A stretch of DNA of 64,000 nt from Neobacillus muris. GTDB lineage: Bacteria > Bacillota > Bacilli > Bacillales > Cytobacillaceae. The notes below the pieces were generated by a model. It worked only from the letters and a program-made list of their open reading frames with translations. It was not told where the DNA came from and made no database searches. The translations under genes were made by a program, and so were the position numbers. The stretch lies in contig NZ_CALPDF010000006.1 in assembly GCF_943193175.1 (NCBI RefSeq), forward strand, positions 1-64,000, written 5' to 3'. This document shows, piece after piece, positions 35,169-42,642 of this stretch (its first letter is position 1; each line of letters begins with the position of its first letter).

Positions 35169-35184
35169 TTTATGTATACATAAA
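35169..35184. promoter_or_regulatory. 16-bp perfect palindrome upstream of an 81-aa gene
   Basis: TTTATGTATACATAAA is self-complementary. It sits about 50 bp before the start codon, near -35/-10-like sequences that are not clearly spaced. It could be an operator for an unidentified dimeric regulator. Confidence 0.35.
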
Positions 35185-35233
35185 AATGAAAAGGAAATAA
35201 TAATAAAAGAATGACAGTAAAAGGAGAGGCATA

Positions 35234-35479
35234 ATGTCTATTTCAGAAGGGACCAAGTATCAGATTTCTAAAGTGATTCAAGGAAACTTTAATTCGGCTG
35301 AATCGTTTACGGTAACCGCCTATAATGGCGTAACGGTTCAATTTACCCTCAGTGAAGGAAAAGGCCATGGCTCTATGCCGATTGAACATTTAAATTATCT
35401 GCTTAAACGATCCAATTTAACAATTATTCCTCATAAACGGACACTGCTCAATACAGCTGATGAAGAACAAATTATTTAA
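35234..35479 (+). CDS. 81-aa protein of unknown function
   Basis: Not recognised. The ATG follows AAAGGAGAGG. The protein is soluble, beta-rich in the first half (TKYQISKVIQG, then SFTVTAYNGVTVQFTL) and basic toward the end (LLKRSNLTIIPHKRTLL). It has no Cys and no signal peptide. It lies alone between a DUF1292 gene and a convergent secreted-protein gene. A 16-bp palindrome lies in its promoter region. Confidence 0.6.
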   Translation: MSISEGTKYQISKVIQGNFNSAESFTVTAYNGVTVQFTLSEGKGHGSMPIEHLNYLLKRSNLTIIPHKRTLLNTADEEQII

Positions 35480-35570
35480 CCATTACTCTAAACCTTGTTG
35501 CAGCTTTGATGGCTATTTAGAGGAAAAATATTAACGAATGTGACACTTATTTTCATCTTTTAAACTCATA

Positions 35571-35608
35571 AAAAGATCCTTCCCTAAATAGATAGAGAAG
35601 GATCTTTT
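35571..35608 (-). terminator. Terminator of the secreted-protein gene (minus strand)
   Basis: AAAAGATCCTTC / GAAGGATCTTTT stem with a 14-nt loop. It is placed just after the minus-strand stop codon and may also serve the plus strand. Confidence 0.7.
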
Positions 35609-35610
35609 CA

Positions 35611-35973
35611 TCATTCAAGTGGTGTTGCTCCAACGAATGTACCATTAATAAAAACATACATAAATGCTGCGCCTTCTTCATTAGTAAATGGAACCCCAAC
35701 CATTATTACATCTTCGGCAGGAAGTACGACTTCAATAGTGTGAGCACCATTCCATTTATAACCTGCTGCGAGCAGCTGGGCTTTTTGTGTTTTAAATTCT
35801 TCACTACTTATAAATTTAGCCACAATTTTATTTCTTTCCGCTCCTGTTATCGGACTAAGCTCATGACAAGAGCAATCATCGTCCGGTTCCGCCGCTTGAA
35901 CCGGGCTTCCAGATACAGTAAATAAGGATAATGCAACTAAAACCCCCAAAATCAGTGTCACTAACTTCTTCAT
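35611..35973 (-). CDS. Secreted protein resembling the propeptide domain of halocin C8-like precursors
   Basis: Signal peptide: MKKLVTLILGVLVALSLF with likely cleavage after VQA-A. The mature part begins AEPDDDCSCHELS and continues ITGAERNKIVAKFISSEEF, then GYKWNGAHTIEVV, VGVPFTNEEG and VFINGTFVGATPLE. This LSG..NK..S.EFK..G(Y/F)...VPF..(E/D)G..NG.FVG pattern is what I recall from the N-terminal domain of Gram-positive halocin-C8-like precursors. The Cys-rich C-terminal peptide of such precursors is absent here; only the CSC near the N-terminus remains. It may be a free-standing immunity or inhibitor domain, or unrelated. The ATG follows AGGGAGGAAAAAAG. No export or immunity gene is adjacent. 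Confidence 0.5.
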   Translation of the reverse strand: MKKLVTLILGVLVALSLFTVSGSPVQAAEPDDDCSCHELSPITGAERNKIVAKFISSEEFKTQKAQLLAAGYKWNGAHTIEVVLPAEDVIMVGVPFTNEEGAAFMYVFINGTFVGATPLE

Positions 35974-36262
35974 CTTTTTTCCTCCCTTAGTAAATAAAGT
36001 CTATTATTCTATTCTCTGTCTATCGACATTATCCTTCAAAAATCGCTGAAATTCATAGGACATTTGGCTGCTTTTTTGACAATTCGGTGTCCAAAAACGA
36101 ATTTGTTGTTATTTTTGTGAAAATAACGTCTAAGGGGCTGTTTGCATCCTTCAATTAGATCTTTTTGGAATTTCCATTTTTTAGCAGGAATAAGGATGAA
36201 ACATAAAGAATATATAAAGTGTCTTGTGCCAGAATTTTAACCTTACAGTTTCATAGGTTATT

Positions 36263-36278
36263 TTGTAAGCGCATACAT
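36263..36278 (+). promoter_or_regulatory. Perfect cre (CcpA) box before the acyl-CoA ligase gene
   Basis: TTGTAAGCGCATACAT matches WTGNAARCGNWWWCAW at all 16 positions. A weak promoter (TTAACC at 36237-36242, 16 bp, TATTTT) overlaps it, so repression is the natural reading. The gap 35974-36326 contains nothing else I can name. Confidence 0.65.
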
Positions 36279-36326
36279 TAGATTAGGCTCCTATGCATTG
36301 CTCCATAAATGAAGGAGGAAATCGAT

Positions 36327-37817
36327 TTGAATATCAGTCAAATTCTATTCAACACGGTGAAAAAGGCACCAAAACATCCAGCCATTGTTTTTAAAAATGA
36401 AAATTTAACTTATCAAGAACTGGCTGAGCAAGTCAAAGAAAAAGCTGCAGGACTAAAAAAATACGGACTTCAAGATGGTTCTCATGTTGCGCTGATGGCG
36501 GCCAATAAGCCGGAATACGCCATTGCGTACTTTTCCCTGCTGGCCCTAGGTGCCATTGTGGTACCGATTAATCCGACATTTAAGGCCAGCGAAATCATTT
36601 ATATTTTAAATGATGCTGAAGCAGAGGCAATTATAGTGGATGAGGCCGGAATCGGGGAAGTAAAAAAAGCAGTAAATGAGCTTTCAACTGTGAAGCAAAT
36701 ATTCTCATTGCCTCCGGAAGATTCGTTGATTCATTGGGAAGCTGTCAATGGGGACCCGGCTGATTTTTGGCCAGAGCCAAAGGCACCACAGGATGATGCG
36801 CAAATCATCTATACCTCCGGGACCACAGGTAAACCTAAAGGGGCCATTATTACTCATGGGAACCTCGAATGGATGACCCAAACCAGTGCGGACATTTTAG
36901 AATTAACGAAGGAAGATAGGGTTTTAGTCGTACTTCCATTATTCCATGCCTATGCCAAACTCCAGGGATTGCTTCAATGTGTATTCATAGGCTGTACCAT
37001 CTATCTCGAGGAACGGTTCATTCCTGATGTGATTTTGAAGAGGATGGCTGAAGAAAGGATCACCGTATTTTTTGGGGTGCCGACCATGTATACGATGTTT
37101 GTTCATTCCCCTCGAATCAAAGAGCTTGATTTTTCCAGCCTGCGTAAAGCTGGATCAGGAGGCGCCAGTCTCCCCGTTGAAATCCTAGAAAAAGTAAAAA
37201 CAGAAATGGGTGTGGAAATCGGAGAAGGTTATGGCCAGACAGAGAGTACGGTTATGATTAGCTGTTTCCCGAATGAGTCAGTAAAGAAGGCCGGTTCAGT
37301 CGGGCTTCCTTTACCTGGCATTGAACTCAAAATTGTCGACGCTTCCGAAAGAGAAGTACCGGCTGGTGAAGTGGGCGAGATCATTTTTAAAGGTCCCAAC
37401 ACAATGAAGGGCTATTATAAAAAGGAAGAAGAAACAAATGAAACGATCAAGGACGGCTGGCTCTATACCGGGGATCTGGGACGCCAGGATGAACATGGTT
37501 ATCTCTATATTGTCGATCGAAAAAAAGACATGATCATCCGAGGCGGTTACAATGTGTATCCCAGAGAAATAGAAGAGGTCCTTTATACGCATCCTGACAT
37601 TGTCGAATGCGCAGTCGTCGGTGAATCAGACCCTGTTTTCGGAGAGGAAGTAGCGGCCTATATCGTTTCCAGGTCTGAGGGAAACCCCGAAGAAATTGCC
37701 GCCTTTTGCAAACAGCGGCTGGCCCACTACAAAGTCCCAAGGAGAATCTACTTTTTAAAGGAATTGCCCAAGACAACTACCGGGAAAATTCTCAAAACAC
37801 CATTGAGAAAAAAATAG
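36327..37817 (+). CDS. AMP-forming acyl-CoA ligase (fatty acid-CoA synthetase family)
   Basis: Activates a carboxylic acid, probably a fatty acid, to its CoA thioester via an acyl-AMP. ANL motifs: IIYTSGTTGKPKGAIITH (P-loop, about 155-172), GEGYGQTESTVM, YTGDLGRQDEHGYLYIVDRK, RGGYNVYPREIEEVL and the C-terminal catalytic Lys in TTTGKILKTPL. It has 496 aa. A frame starting at ATG 36309 exists, but AAGGAGG lies inside it and fits the TTG at 36327 at a normal distance, so that start is used. The acyl-CoA dehydrogenase gene follows 74 bp later. The pair, with the cre box, suggests a beta-oxidation function repressed on sugars. Chain length is unknown. Confidence 0.9.
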   Translation: MNISQILFNTVKKAPKHPAIVFKNENLTYQELAEQVKEKAAGLKKYGLQDGSHVALMAANKPEYAIAYFSLLALGAIVVPINPTFKASEIIYILNDAEAEAIIVDEAGIGEVKKAVNELSTVKQIFSLPPEDSLIHWEAVNGDPADFWPEPKAPQDDAQIIYTSGTTGKPKGAIITHGNLEWMTQTSADILELTKEDRVLVVLPLFHAYAKLQGLLQCVFIGCTIYLEERFIPDVILKRMAEERITVFFGVPTMYTMFVHSPRIKELDFSSLRKAGSGGASLPVEILEKVKTEMGVEIGEGYGQTESTVMISCFPNESVKKAGSVGLPLPGIELKIVDASEREVPAGEVGEIIFKGPNTMKGYYKKEEETNETIKDGWLYTGDLGRQDEHGYLYIVDRKKDMIIRGGYNVYPREIEEVLYTHPDIVECAVVGESDPVFGEEVAAYIVSRSEGNPEEIAAFCKQRLAHYKVPRRIYFLKELPKTTTGKILKTPLRKK

Positions 37818-37891
37818 AGTTGGAGCTTTAGGTTAATTACGTCAAAAGGTAATATCTTGTTTCCACTAAAAGTATAGAAGGAGTGGTTGAA

Positions 37892-39037
37892 TTGGGGAAA
37901 CCGTATTTAAAAGAGGAGCATGAAATTTTTCGAAAGTCATTCCGGAAATTTCTTGAGCTAAATGCTGCACCTTATTTTGAAGAATGGGAGCAGGCAAAAC
38001 AAGTTCCCAAATCTTTTTGGAAGCTAGCTGGGGAGCAAGGATTTTTATGCCCATGGGCAGATGAAAAATATGGCGGGTACAATGCCGACTTTGCCTATTC
38101 CGTCGTCATTACAGAAGAACTCGACAAAATCGGGGCAGGGATTGGCGGTATCGGGCTGCATAATGACATTGTTATGCCTTATATTGATGAATTTGGAACC
38201 GAGGAGCAAAAGCAAAGATGGCTTCCTAAAGCCGTCAGCGGCGATATGATATCGGCCATTGCCATGACAGAACCCGGCACTGGCTCGGACCTGGCAGCCA
38301 TTCAGACAACAGCTAGAAAAGCCGGAAACCATTATGTCGTAAACGGCGAAAAAACCTTTATAACTAATGGGTACTCCACTAATTTTGTCATCGTTGTCTG
38401 TAAAACTGACCCGAATGCCCAGCCTGCCCATAAAGGTGTCAGCTTACTTGTTGTGGAAGAGGGAACTCCGGGGTTTAAAAAAGGCAAAAAACTTCGCAAG
38501 GTGGGGCAGCATGCCAATGATACTTCAGAATTGATTTTTGAAGATGCCATAGTACCGCAAGAAAATTTACTCGGTGAAGAGGGAATGGGCTTTTATTATT
38601 TAATGAAAAAACTGCAGCAGGAACGCTTGATGCTGGCTATTGGCAGTTTAACCGGATCAAAGCATATGCTAGAAATCACACTGGACTATGTAAAACAGAG
38701 AACAGCCTTCGGCAAGCCAATCAGCAAATTTCAAAACACTCAATTTAAAATGGCAGAAATGGCTACGAACATCCGAATAGGCGAGACCTTTGTTGACCGG
38801 TTGATTGTTGATCATATGGATAAGAAAAATATCGTCAATGAAGTGGCGATGGCGAAATGGTGGATGACCGACTTGGCAAAACGAGTGGCAGCCGAATGCA
38901 TGCAGTTACATGGCGGCTATGGATATATGGAAGAGTACGAAATCGCGAGACGCTACCGAGACGTAGCTGTTGGAACCATTTATGCCGGGACAAACGAAAT
39001 TATGAAACAAATCATTGCCAAAAACATGGGTCTCTAA
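37892..39037 (+). CDS. Acyl-CoA dehydrogenase (long-chain/isovaleryl-like type)
   Basis: A FAD enzyme that introduces the alpha,beta double bond in acyl-CoA. AITEPGTGSDLAAI-type sequence (AMTEPGTGSDLAAIQ) and KTFITNGYSTNFVIV bind FAD and substrate. The C-terminal helix has QLHGGYGYMEEYEIARRYRD and VGTIYAGTNEIMKQ. The usual catalytic Glu of the short/medium-chain enzymes (YEGT) is Ala here, whereas LQQERLMLA has a Glu where isovaleryl- and long-chain enzymes keep their base. It has 381 aa from the TTG at 37892, which lies 8 nt after AAGGAG; the GTG at 37883 is too close. Paired with the acyl-CoA ligase. Confidence 0.9.
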   Translation: MGKPYLKEEHEIFRKSFRKFLELNAAPYFEEWEQAKQVPKSFWKLAGEQGFLCPWADEKYGGYNADFAYSVVITEELDKIGAGIGGIGLHNDIVMPYIDEFGTEEQKQRWLPKAVSGDMISAIAMTEPGTGSDLAAIQTTARKAGNHYVVNGEKTFITNGYSTNFVIVVCKTDPNAQPAHKGVSLLVVEEGTPGFKKGKKLRKVGQHANDTSELIFEDAIVPQENLLGEEGMGFYYLMKKLQQERLMLAIGSLTGSKHMLEITLDYVKQRTAFGKPISKFQNTQFKMAEMATNIRIGETFVDRLIVDHMDKKNIVNEVAMAKWWMTDLAKRVAAECMQLHGGYGYMEEYEIARRYRDVAVGTIYAGTNEIMKQIIAKNMGL

Positions 39038-39049
39038 ATAGGAGACATG

Positions 39050-39083
39050 AACAGCCTTTATTCAGAGGCTGTTTTTATTTTTA
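39050..39083 (+). terminator. Terminator of the ligase/dehydrogenase operon
   Basis: AACAGCC / GGCTGTT stem with a 10-nt loop and a long T-rich tail. Confidence 0.75.
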
Positions 39084-39187
39084 AAACATAAATATATTAT
39101 GTTAACTATCTTAAAGAATCGGAAATTTGCCCCTGTAAAATCCAACTGCTATGATTTAGAAAAAGTAAAAGGAAGGAGCTCTTATCC

Positions 39188-39484
39188 ATGGTTAACAAAA
39201 TGATTTTAAATGATACAGAGATAGAGATATATCAGTACGAAGAAGAAAAAGTGAACGGATTACAAATGATATCTGTTCATTTTAAAGTTACCAGTGAACA
39301 ATATCATGATATAACGACCCTGCTCTATAAAGGGACCTACCAAGTCAAAATCCCAGACCGGAATTTATCCTTCACGGGAACGATCCGCCAATATTTTACT
39401 TCCTTTACTAATTTATACGAAAAAGGTCAAGTCGGCGATTTTTCGTTATCTTTGATAGAAGTAAAGGAAGGAAGGACAAAATGA
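39188..39484 (+). CDS. DUF3219-like small protein (YkvR-like)
   Basis: A 98-aa soluble protein: MILNDTEIEIYQYEEE, then ISVHFKVTSEQYHDITTLLY and the C-terminal LYEKGQVGDFSLSLIEVK. This agrees with my recollection of the DUF3219 family (B. subtilis YkvR); function unknown. The ATG follows GGAAGGAG. Its stop codon overlaps the start of the monooxygenase gene (ATGA), so translation is coupled. Confidence 0.65.
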   Translation: MVNKMILNDTEIEIYQYEEEKVNGLQMISVHFKVTSEQYHDITTLLYKGTYQVKIPDRNLSFTGTIRQYFTSFTNLYEKGQVGDFSLSLIEVKEGRTK

Positions 39485-40479
39485 AATTAAGCATATTAGA
39501 CCAAGCCCCCATCTCTGCCAACCAAACAGCCCAGCAAGCTTTAAACGCATCCTTAACATTAGCGCAAGCCGGTGAAAAGCTTGGCTATACACGTTACTGG
39601 ATAGCGGAGCATCACGACTTGCCAGGGCTGGCATGCCCAGCTCCTGAAGTCATGCTGAGCTACATTGGAGCCAAAACAAATAAGATTCGGATTGGCTCCG
39701 GCGCAGTTCTATTGCCGCATTACAAGCCATATAAAATCGCAGAAGTGTTTAACCTCCTGTCTACGCTGTTTCCCAGCCGGATTGACATAGGCATCGGCCG
39801 GGCTCCAGGCGGGTCTGCAGAAGTGTCGAACGCGTTATCCGATCATTTTTTGCAAAATGTCTGGGGTTTCCCGGACAAGCTAAAGGACTTGCTTCACTTT
39901 TTAAACAGGGATTTCCCAAACGGACATGAATTTGCCAAGCTATCGGCTGCACCCGTCCCTACCGTATCTCCAGAAACCTGGCTGTTAGGCACGAGCAAAA
40001 AGAGCGCGCTCCTTGCCGCGGAACTCGGACTGCCCTATGTATTCGGCCAGTTTATGAGTGAACATGAAGGAGAAGCCATCATTAAGCATTATTTCTCTAG
40101 CTTTCAAGCAAGAAAAAAGGGAGACAAGCCTTATGTTATCTTAACCGTTTCTGCGATTTGCGCAGATACGGATGAACGGGCGGAAGAGGTTGCATTAAGC
40201 AGCCTGATCTGGTCATTGCAAAGCAGTAAGGGAAAAAGGGAGCCGGGCGTTCCGTCGATTCATGAGGCAAAAAGCTGCCAATTGGACGAAAAGGACAAGG
40301 AAACATTAAATAACATAAAGCGGAACGTGTTAATTGGCGGACCAACAAAGGTTTATCAGAAGTTAATGGAGCTCCGATCACGCTATCAGGCCGACGAAAT
40401 CATGATTGTAACGATTACCCATGATCATGAGGATCGATTGCGTTCCTATGAATTGCTAAGCAAAGCGGCAATATCATAA
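39481..40479 (+). CDS. Luciferase-like flavin monooxygenase (LLM family, MsnO8 type)
   Basis: A TIM-barrel oxidoreductase using reduced FMN or F420-type flavin; in Firmicutes FMNH2 is usual. The N-terminal LSILDQAPISANQTAQQAL and GYTRYWIAEHHDLPGLACPA are typical of the YvbT/MsnO8 subgroup, followed by IRIGSGAVLLPHYKP and RIDIGIGRAPGG. At 332 aa it is full length. It overlaps the DUF3219-like gene by 4 nt, so both are made from one transcript. No dedicated flavin reductase is nearby. The natural substrate is unknown, so no bioluminescence is implied. Confidence 0.88.
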   Translation: MKLSILDQAPISANQTAQQALNASLTLAQAGEKLGYTRYWIAEHHDLPGLACPAPEVMLSYIGAKTNKIRIGSGAVLLPHYKPYKIAEVFNLLSTLFPSRIDIGIGRAPGGSAEVSNALSDHFLQNVWGFPDKLKDLLHFLNRDFPNGHEFAKLSAAPVPTVSPETWLLGTSKKSALLAAELGLPYVFGQFMSEHEGEAIIKHYFSSFQARKKGDKPYVILTVSAICADTDERAEEVALSSLIWSLQSSKGKREPGVPSIHEAKSCQLDEKDKETLNNIKRNVLIGGPTKVYQKLMELRSRYQADEIMIVTITHDHEDRLRSYELLSKAAIS

Positions 40480-40483
40480 TTGA

Positions 40484-40515
40484 AAAAGGGGCTTTCCAGA
40501 TAGCCCCTTTTGTTA
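40484..40515. terminator. Bidirectional terminator between the monooxygenase and GH18 genes
   Basis: AAAAGGGGCT / AGCCCCTTTT stem with an 8-nt loop and T-runs on both strands. Confidence 0.8.
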
Positions 40516-41676
40516 TTGTTTGACTGTATAGTATTTTACAGGACCTTCTTGGGAATCATTTAAAACCTTGGCAATGGTTCCTGTCAGGCTTATTGGTCCC
40601 TGGGCATCGAGCCCTGCCTCCCAAAGCATCATCCCGCCGAACCCATGGTCAAGCGCCAGGGTGGTTTTCTTCTTCATTGTCTCAGAACCGTTGTAATAAT
40701 AGGTTGTGCCATTCATGGCAATCGTATCACCAGCAGCATCATCCGGATTTTGATTCGTAATGGCAGCAAAGGAGACCTGCTTCACATTTGGATCCTCCGG
40801 CTGAGCATAAAATGGGACACCTAAAACCAGCTTCTCTTTCGGAAATTGATTCTGTTCAAAGAATGATGACCAATAGTTTACAATTGCCTCCGTATATGGA
40901 TAGGGAGATAAATTAGCGGCATGATAGCCGTCATCCCACTGCCCATCGTAAGCCATTATGTTGACATGATCGACATTTTGGAACATAGATGGTTCATATT
41001 TAACAAAGTTAGTCTCTGTCAGCGTCACCGCATGAATTTTTGCATAAACTGCAATCGAAAGCTCCTTGCCCCTTGGATGCAGACGATCGCTCAATTCCTT
41101 TGCAAAAGCGGCCAGATATTGGGCATCTTCCTCTGAATGCGGGTGTTCAAAATCGATGTCAATTCCATCGAGATTCTCCCGGTCTGCAAAACTAGCAAGT
41201 TCGTCGGCCAGCTTAATCCGTGAGTCAGGATTGGCGATAGCTGCTTTAAAATAGTCGTATGACTCGCCGCCATTCATGTGGAACCAGCCGCCCACGGCGA
41301 GCATTACTTTCGTATTATTCTTTTTTCCATTAGACACGATCGTGCGAAGATTTTGTAATGCTTGATCACCAGTAAGCATGAATTCGCCTTCTTTAGTCGG
41401 ATGGGCAAAAGAAAAAATCACATGGGTCAATTTCTCATAATCTATCATATTAGGATCCCGAAAATCCTGGACATAGCCGATTAAAACTTTGGATGGTGCT
41501 TTATCCTCCACTTTGGGAACCTGTTTTTCCTCTATATCGGTCTCTTTCTCAGGTACCTGCTTTACTGTTCTGCTAGCGCCTGATTGATGAGTGCCGGATA
41601 GTAAACCACCTGAAAGTATCCCTCCAACGAAGGTAACTAAGATGACCAAGGTAAGGAGGAGATGATGTTTTTTCAT
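40513..41676 (-). CDS. Secreted GH18 family glycosidase (chitinase-like)
   Basis: Exported by a signal or anchor: MKKHHLLLTLVILVTFVGGI and a charged linker up to about residue 60. The GH18 barrel includes KVLIGYVQDFRD, HVIFSFAHPTKEG, MLAVGGWF and the catalytic DGIDIDFEH with the proton-donor Glu, then VNIMAYDGQWDDGYHAANL and GFGGMMLWEAGLDAQG. The active-site pattern DxxDxDxE is complete. The frame extends nine codons upstream to 41703, but AAAGGAGG precedes the ATG at 41676, so the shorter form (387 aa) is used. The substrate could be chitin, peptidoglycan fragments or spore-associated glycans. Monocistronic. Confidence 0.88.
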   Translation of the reverse strand: MKKHHLLLTLVILVTFVGGILSGGLLSGTHQSGASRTVKQVPEKETDIEEKQVPKVEDKAPSKVLIGYVQDFRDPNMIDYEKLTHVIFSFAHPTKEGEFMLTGDQALQNLRTIVSNGKKNNTKVMLAVGGWFHMNGGESYDYFKAAIANPDSRIKLADELASFADRENLDGIDIDFEHPHSEEDAQYLAAFAKELSDRLHPRGKELSIAVYAKIHAVTLTETNFVKYEPSMFQNVDHVNIMAYDGQWDDGYHAANLSPYPYTEAIVNYWSSFFEQNQFPKEKLVLGVPFYAQPEDPNVKQVSFAAITNQNPDDAAGDTIAMNGTTYYYNGSETMKKKTTLALDHGFGGMMLWEAGLDAQGPISLTGTIAKVLNDSQEGPVKYYTVKQ

Positions 41677-41899
41677 TCTAGTATTCCTCCTTTTATTCAT
41701 CAATATGAAAATTGTATCAAAAATAGGAGAGAGAATTTGCTGGTAATATCCGCCTTTTGCATCCTGCAGAATCTATTCAATTTTATCTAGAGTTATTCAT
41801 AGTTTGTTCATATTCAATAGGTACAATAAAAAGAGTTTAAGATGTTCAAATGGTAATTAATATCCTCAAACCAACAGTTTTGCTGAACGATAGCCAAAA

Positions 41900-41952
41900 T
41901 TGACAAGTGACAGCTTGTCATATATTATTGGGTTAATATGACACAGTGTCAT
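41900..41952 (+). promoter_or_regulatory. Promoter with two TGACA-N3-TGTCA operators
   Basis: A strong promoter, TTGACA (41900-41905), 17 bp, TATTAT (41923-41928). Two copies of TGACA-N3-TGTCA, at 41908-41920 and 41939-41951, have centres 31 bp apart (about three helical turns) and flank the -10. The first extends to the larger repeat TGACAAGTGACAGCTTGTCA. The arrangement predicts autorepression by the TetR protein encoded next. Confidence 0.7.
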
Positions 41953-41995
41953 ATTTGGAGATAAACGAAATGTATGACAGAAAGCAGGTAAAAGA

Positions 41996-42601
41996 ATGCC
42001 TAAAATTACTTTTTTTAATCTCCCGGAAGATAAAAGAGCCACTTTACTTTTTTCGTTAAAAAAAGAGTTTTCCAGAGTGCCGTTATATGATGCTTCGATT
42101 GCAAACATTGTGAAATTGGCAGGAATTCCGCGCGGCAGCTTTTATCAATATTTTGACGATAAAGAAGATGCCTTCTTTTTCATCCTCAATGATTTCGTTA
42201 CAGGCATCCATAATCAGTTTTTAAGGCTCATAAAAAAATATAATGGAGACCTGTTTGCCACGATGCCAGAATTTTATCAGTTCATTGTTGAGGAGGAAGA
42301 AAATGTTCATTTCTTTCGGAATGCGTTTTTAAATATGACGTACCGAATTGAAAGTACATTTTCAAGGATTTTTAAAGAACAGGAAAGTAATAATAACTTC
42401 AAAGCAATTAGCTCCTTGTTGAATACAGACAAGCTGAACTTTTCTAACGATGAGGAATTAAATCATGTTTTACAAATTATTTCAGCTGTAACGTTTCGAA
42501 ATATCATTGAGAAATTTGCCAAAGAGTTAACGGCTGAAGAAGCGTTACAGAGGTACAAGTTAGAATTAACACTATTGAAAACCGGACTAATCCGGCAGTA
42601 A
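41996..42601 (+). CDS. TetR-family regulator linked to an FtsH-type protease
   Basis: A 201-aa regulator. The HTH (about 8-55) includes DASIANIVKLAGIPRGSFYQYF. The C-terminal ligand domain is helical with phenylalanine-rich stretches (FYQFIVEEEENVHFFRNAF). Immediately upstream are a strong promoter and two TGACA-N3-TGTCA repeats, so it most likely represses its own operon. The next gene, an FtsH-like protease, starts 41 bp after the stop without a visible promoter, so the two are probably co-transcribed. The ligand is unknown. Confidence 0.87.
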   Translation: MPKITFFNLPEDKRATLLFSLKKEFSRVPLYDASIANIVKLAGIPRGSFYQYFDDKEDAFFFILNDFVTGIHNQFLRLIKKYNGDLFATMPEFYQFIVEEEENVHFFRNAFLNMTYRIESTFSRIFKEQESNNNFKAISSLLNTDKLNFSNDEELNHVLQIISAVTFRNIIEKFAKELTAEEALQRYKLELTLLKTGLIRQ

Positions 42602-42642
42602 TCTTGTTTATAGTTTTATTAAAAAGAATCGAGGGAACATTC

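Noticed and set aside
41704..41899. Gene between the GH18 and TetR genes
   Set aside because: Only AT-rich intergenic sequence with the divergent promoters was seen.
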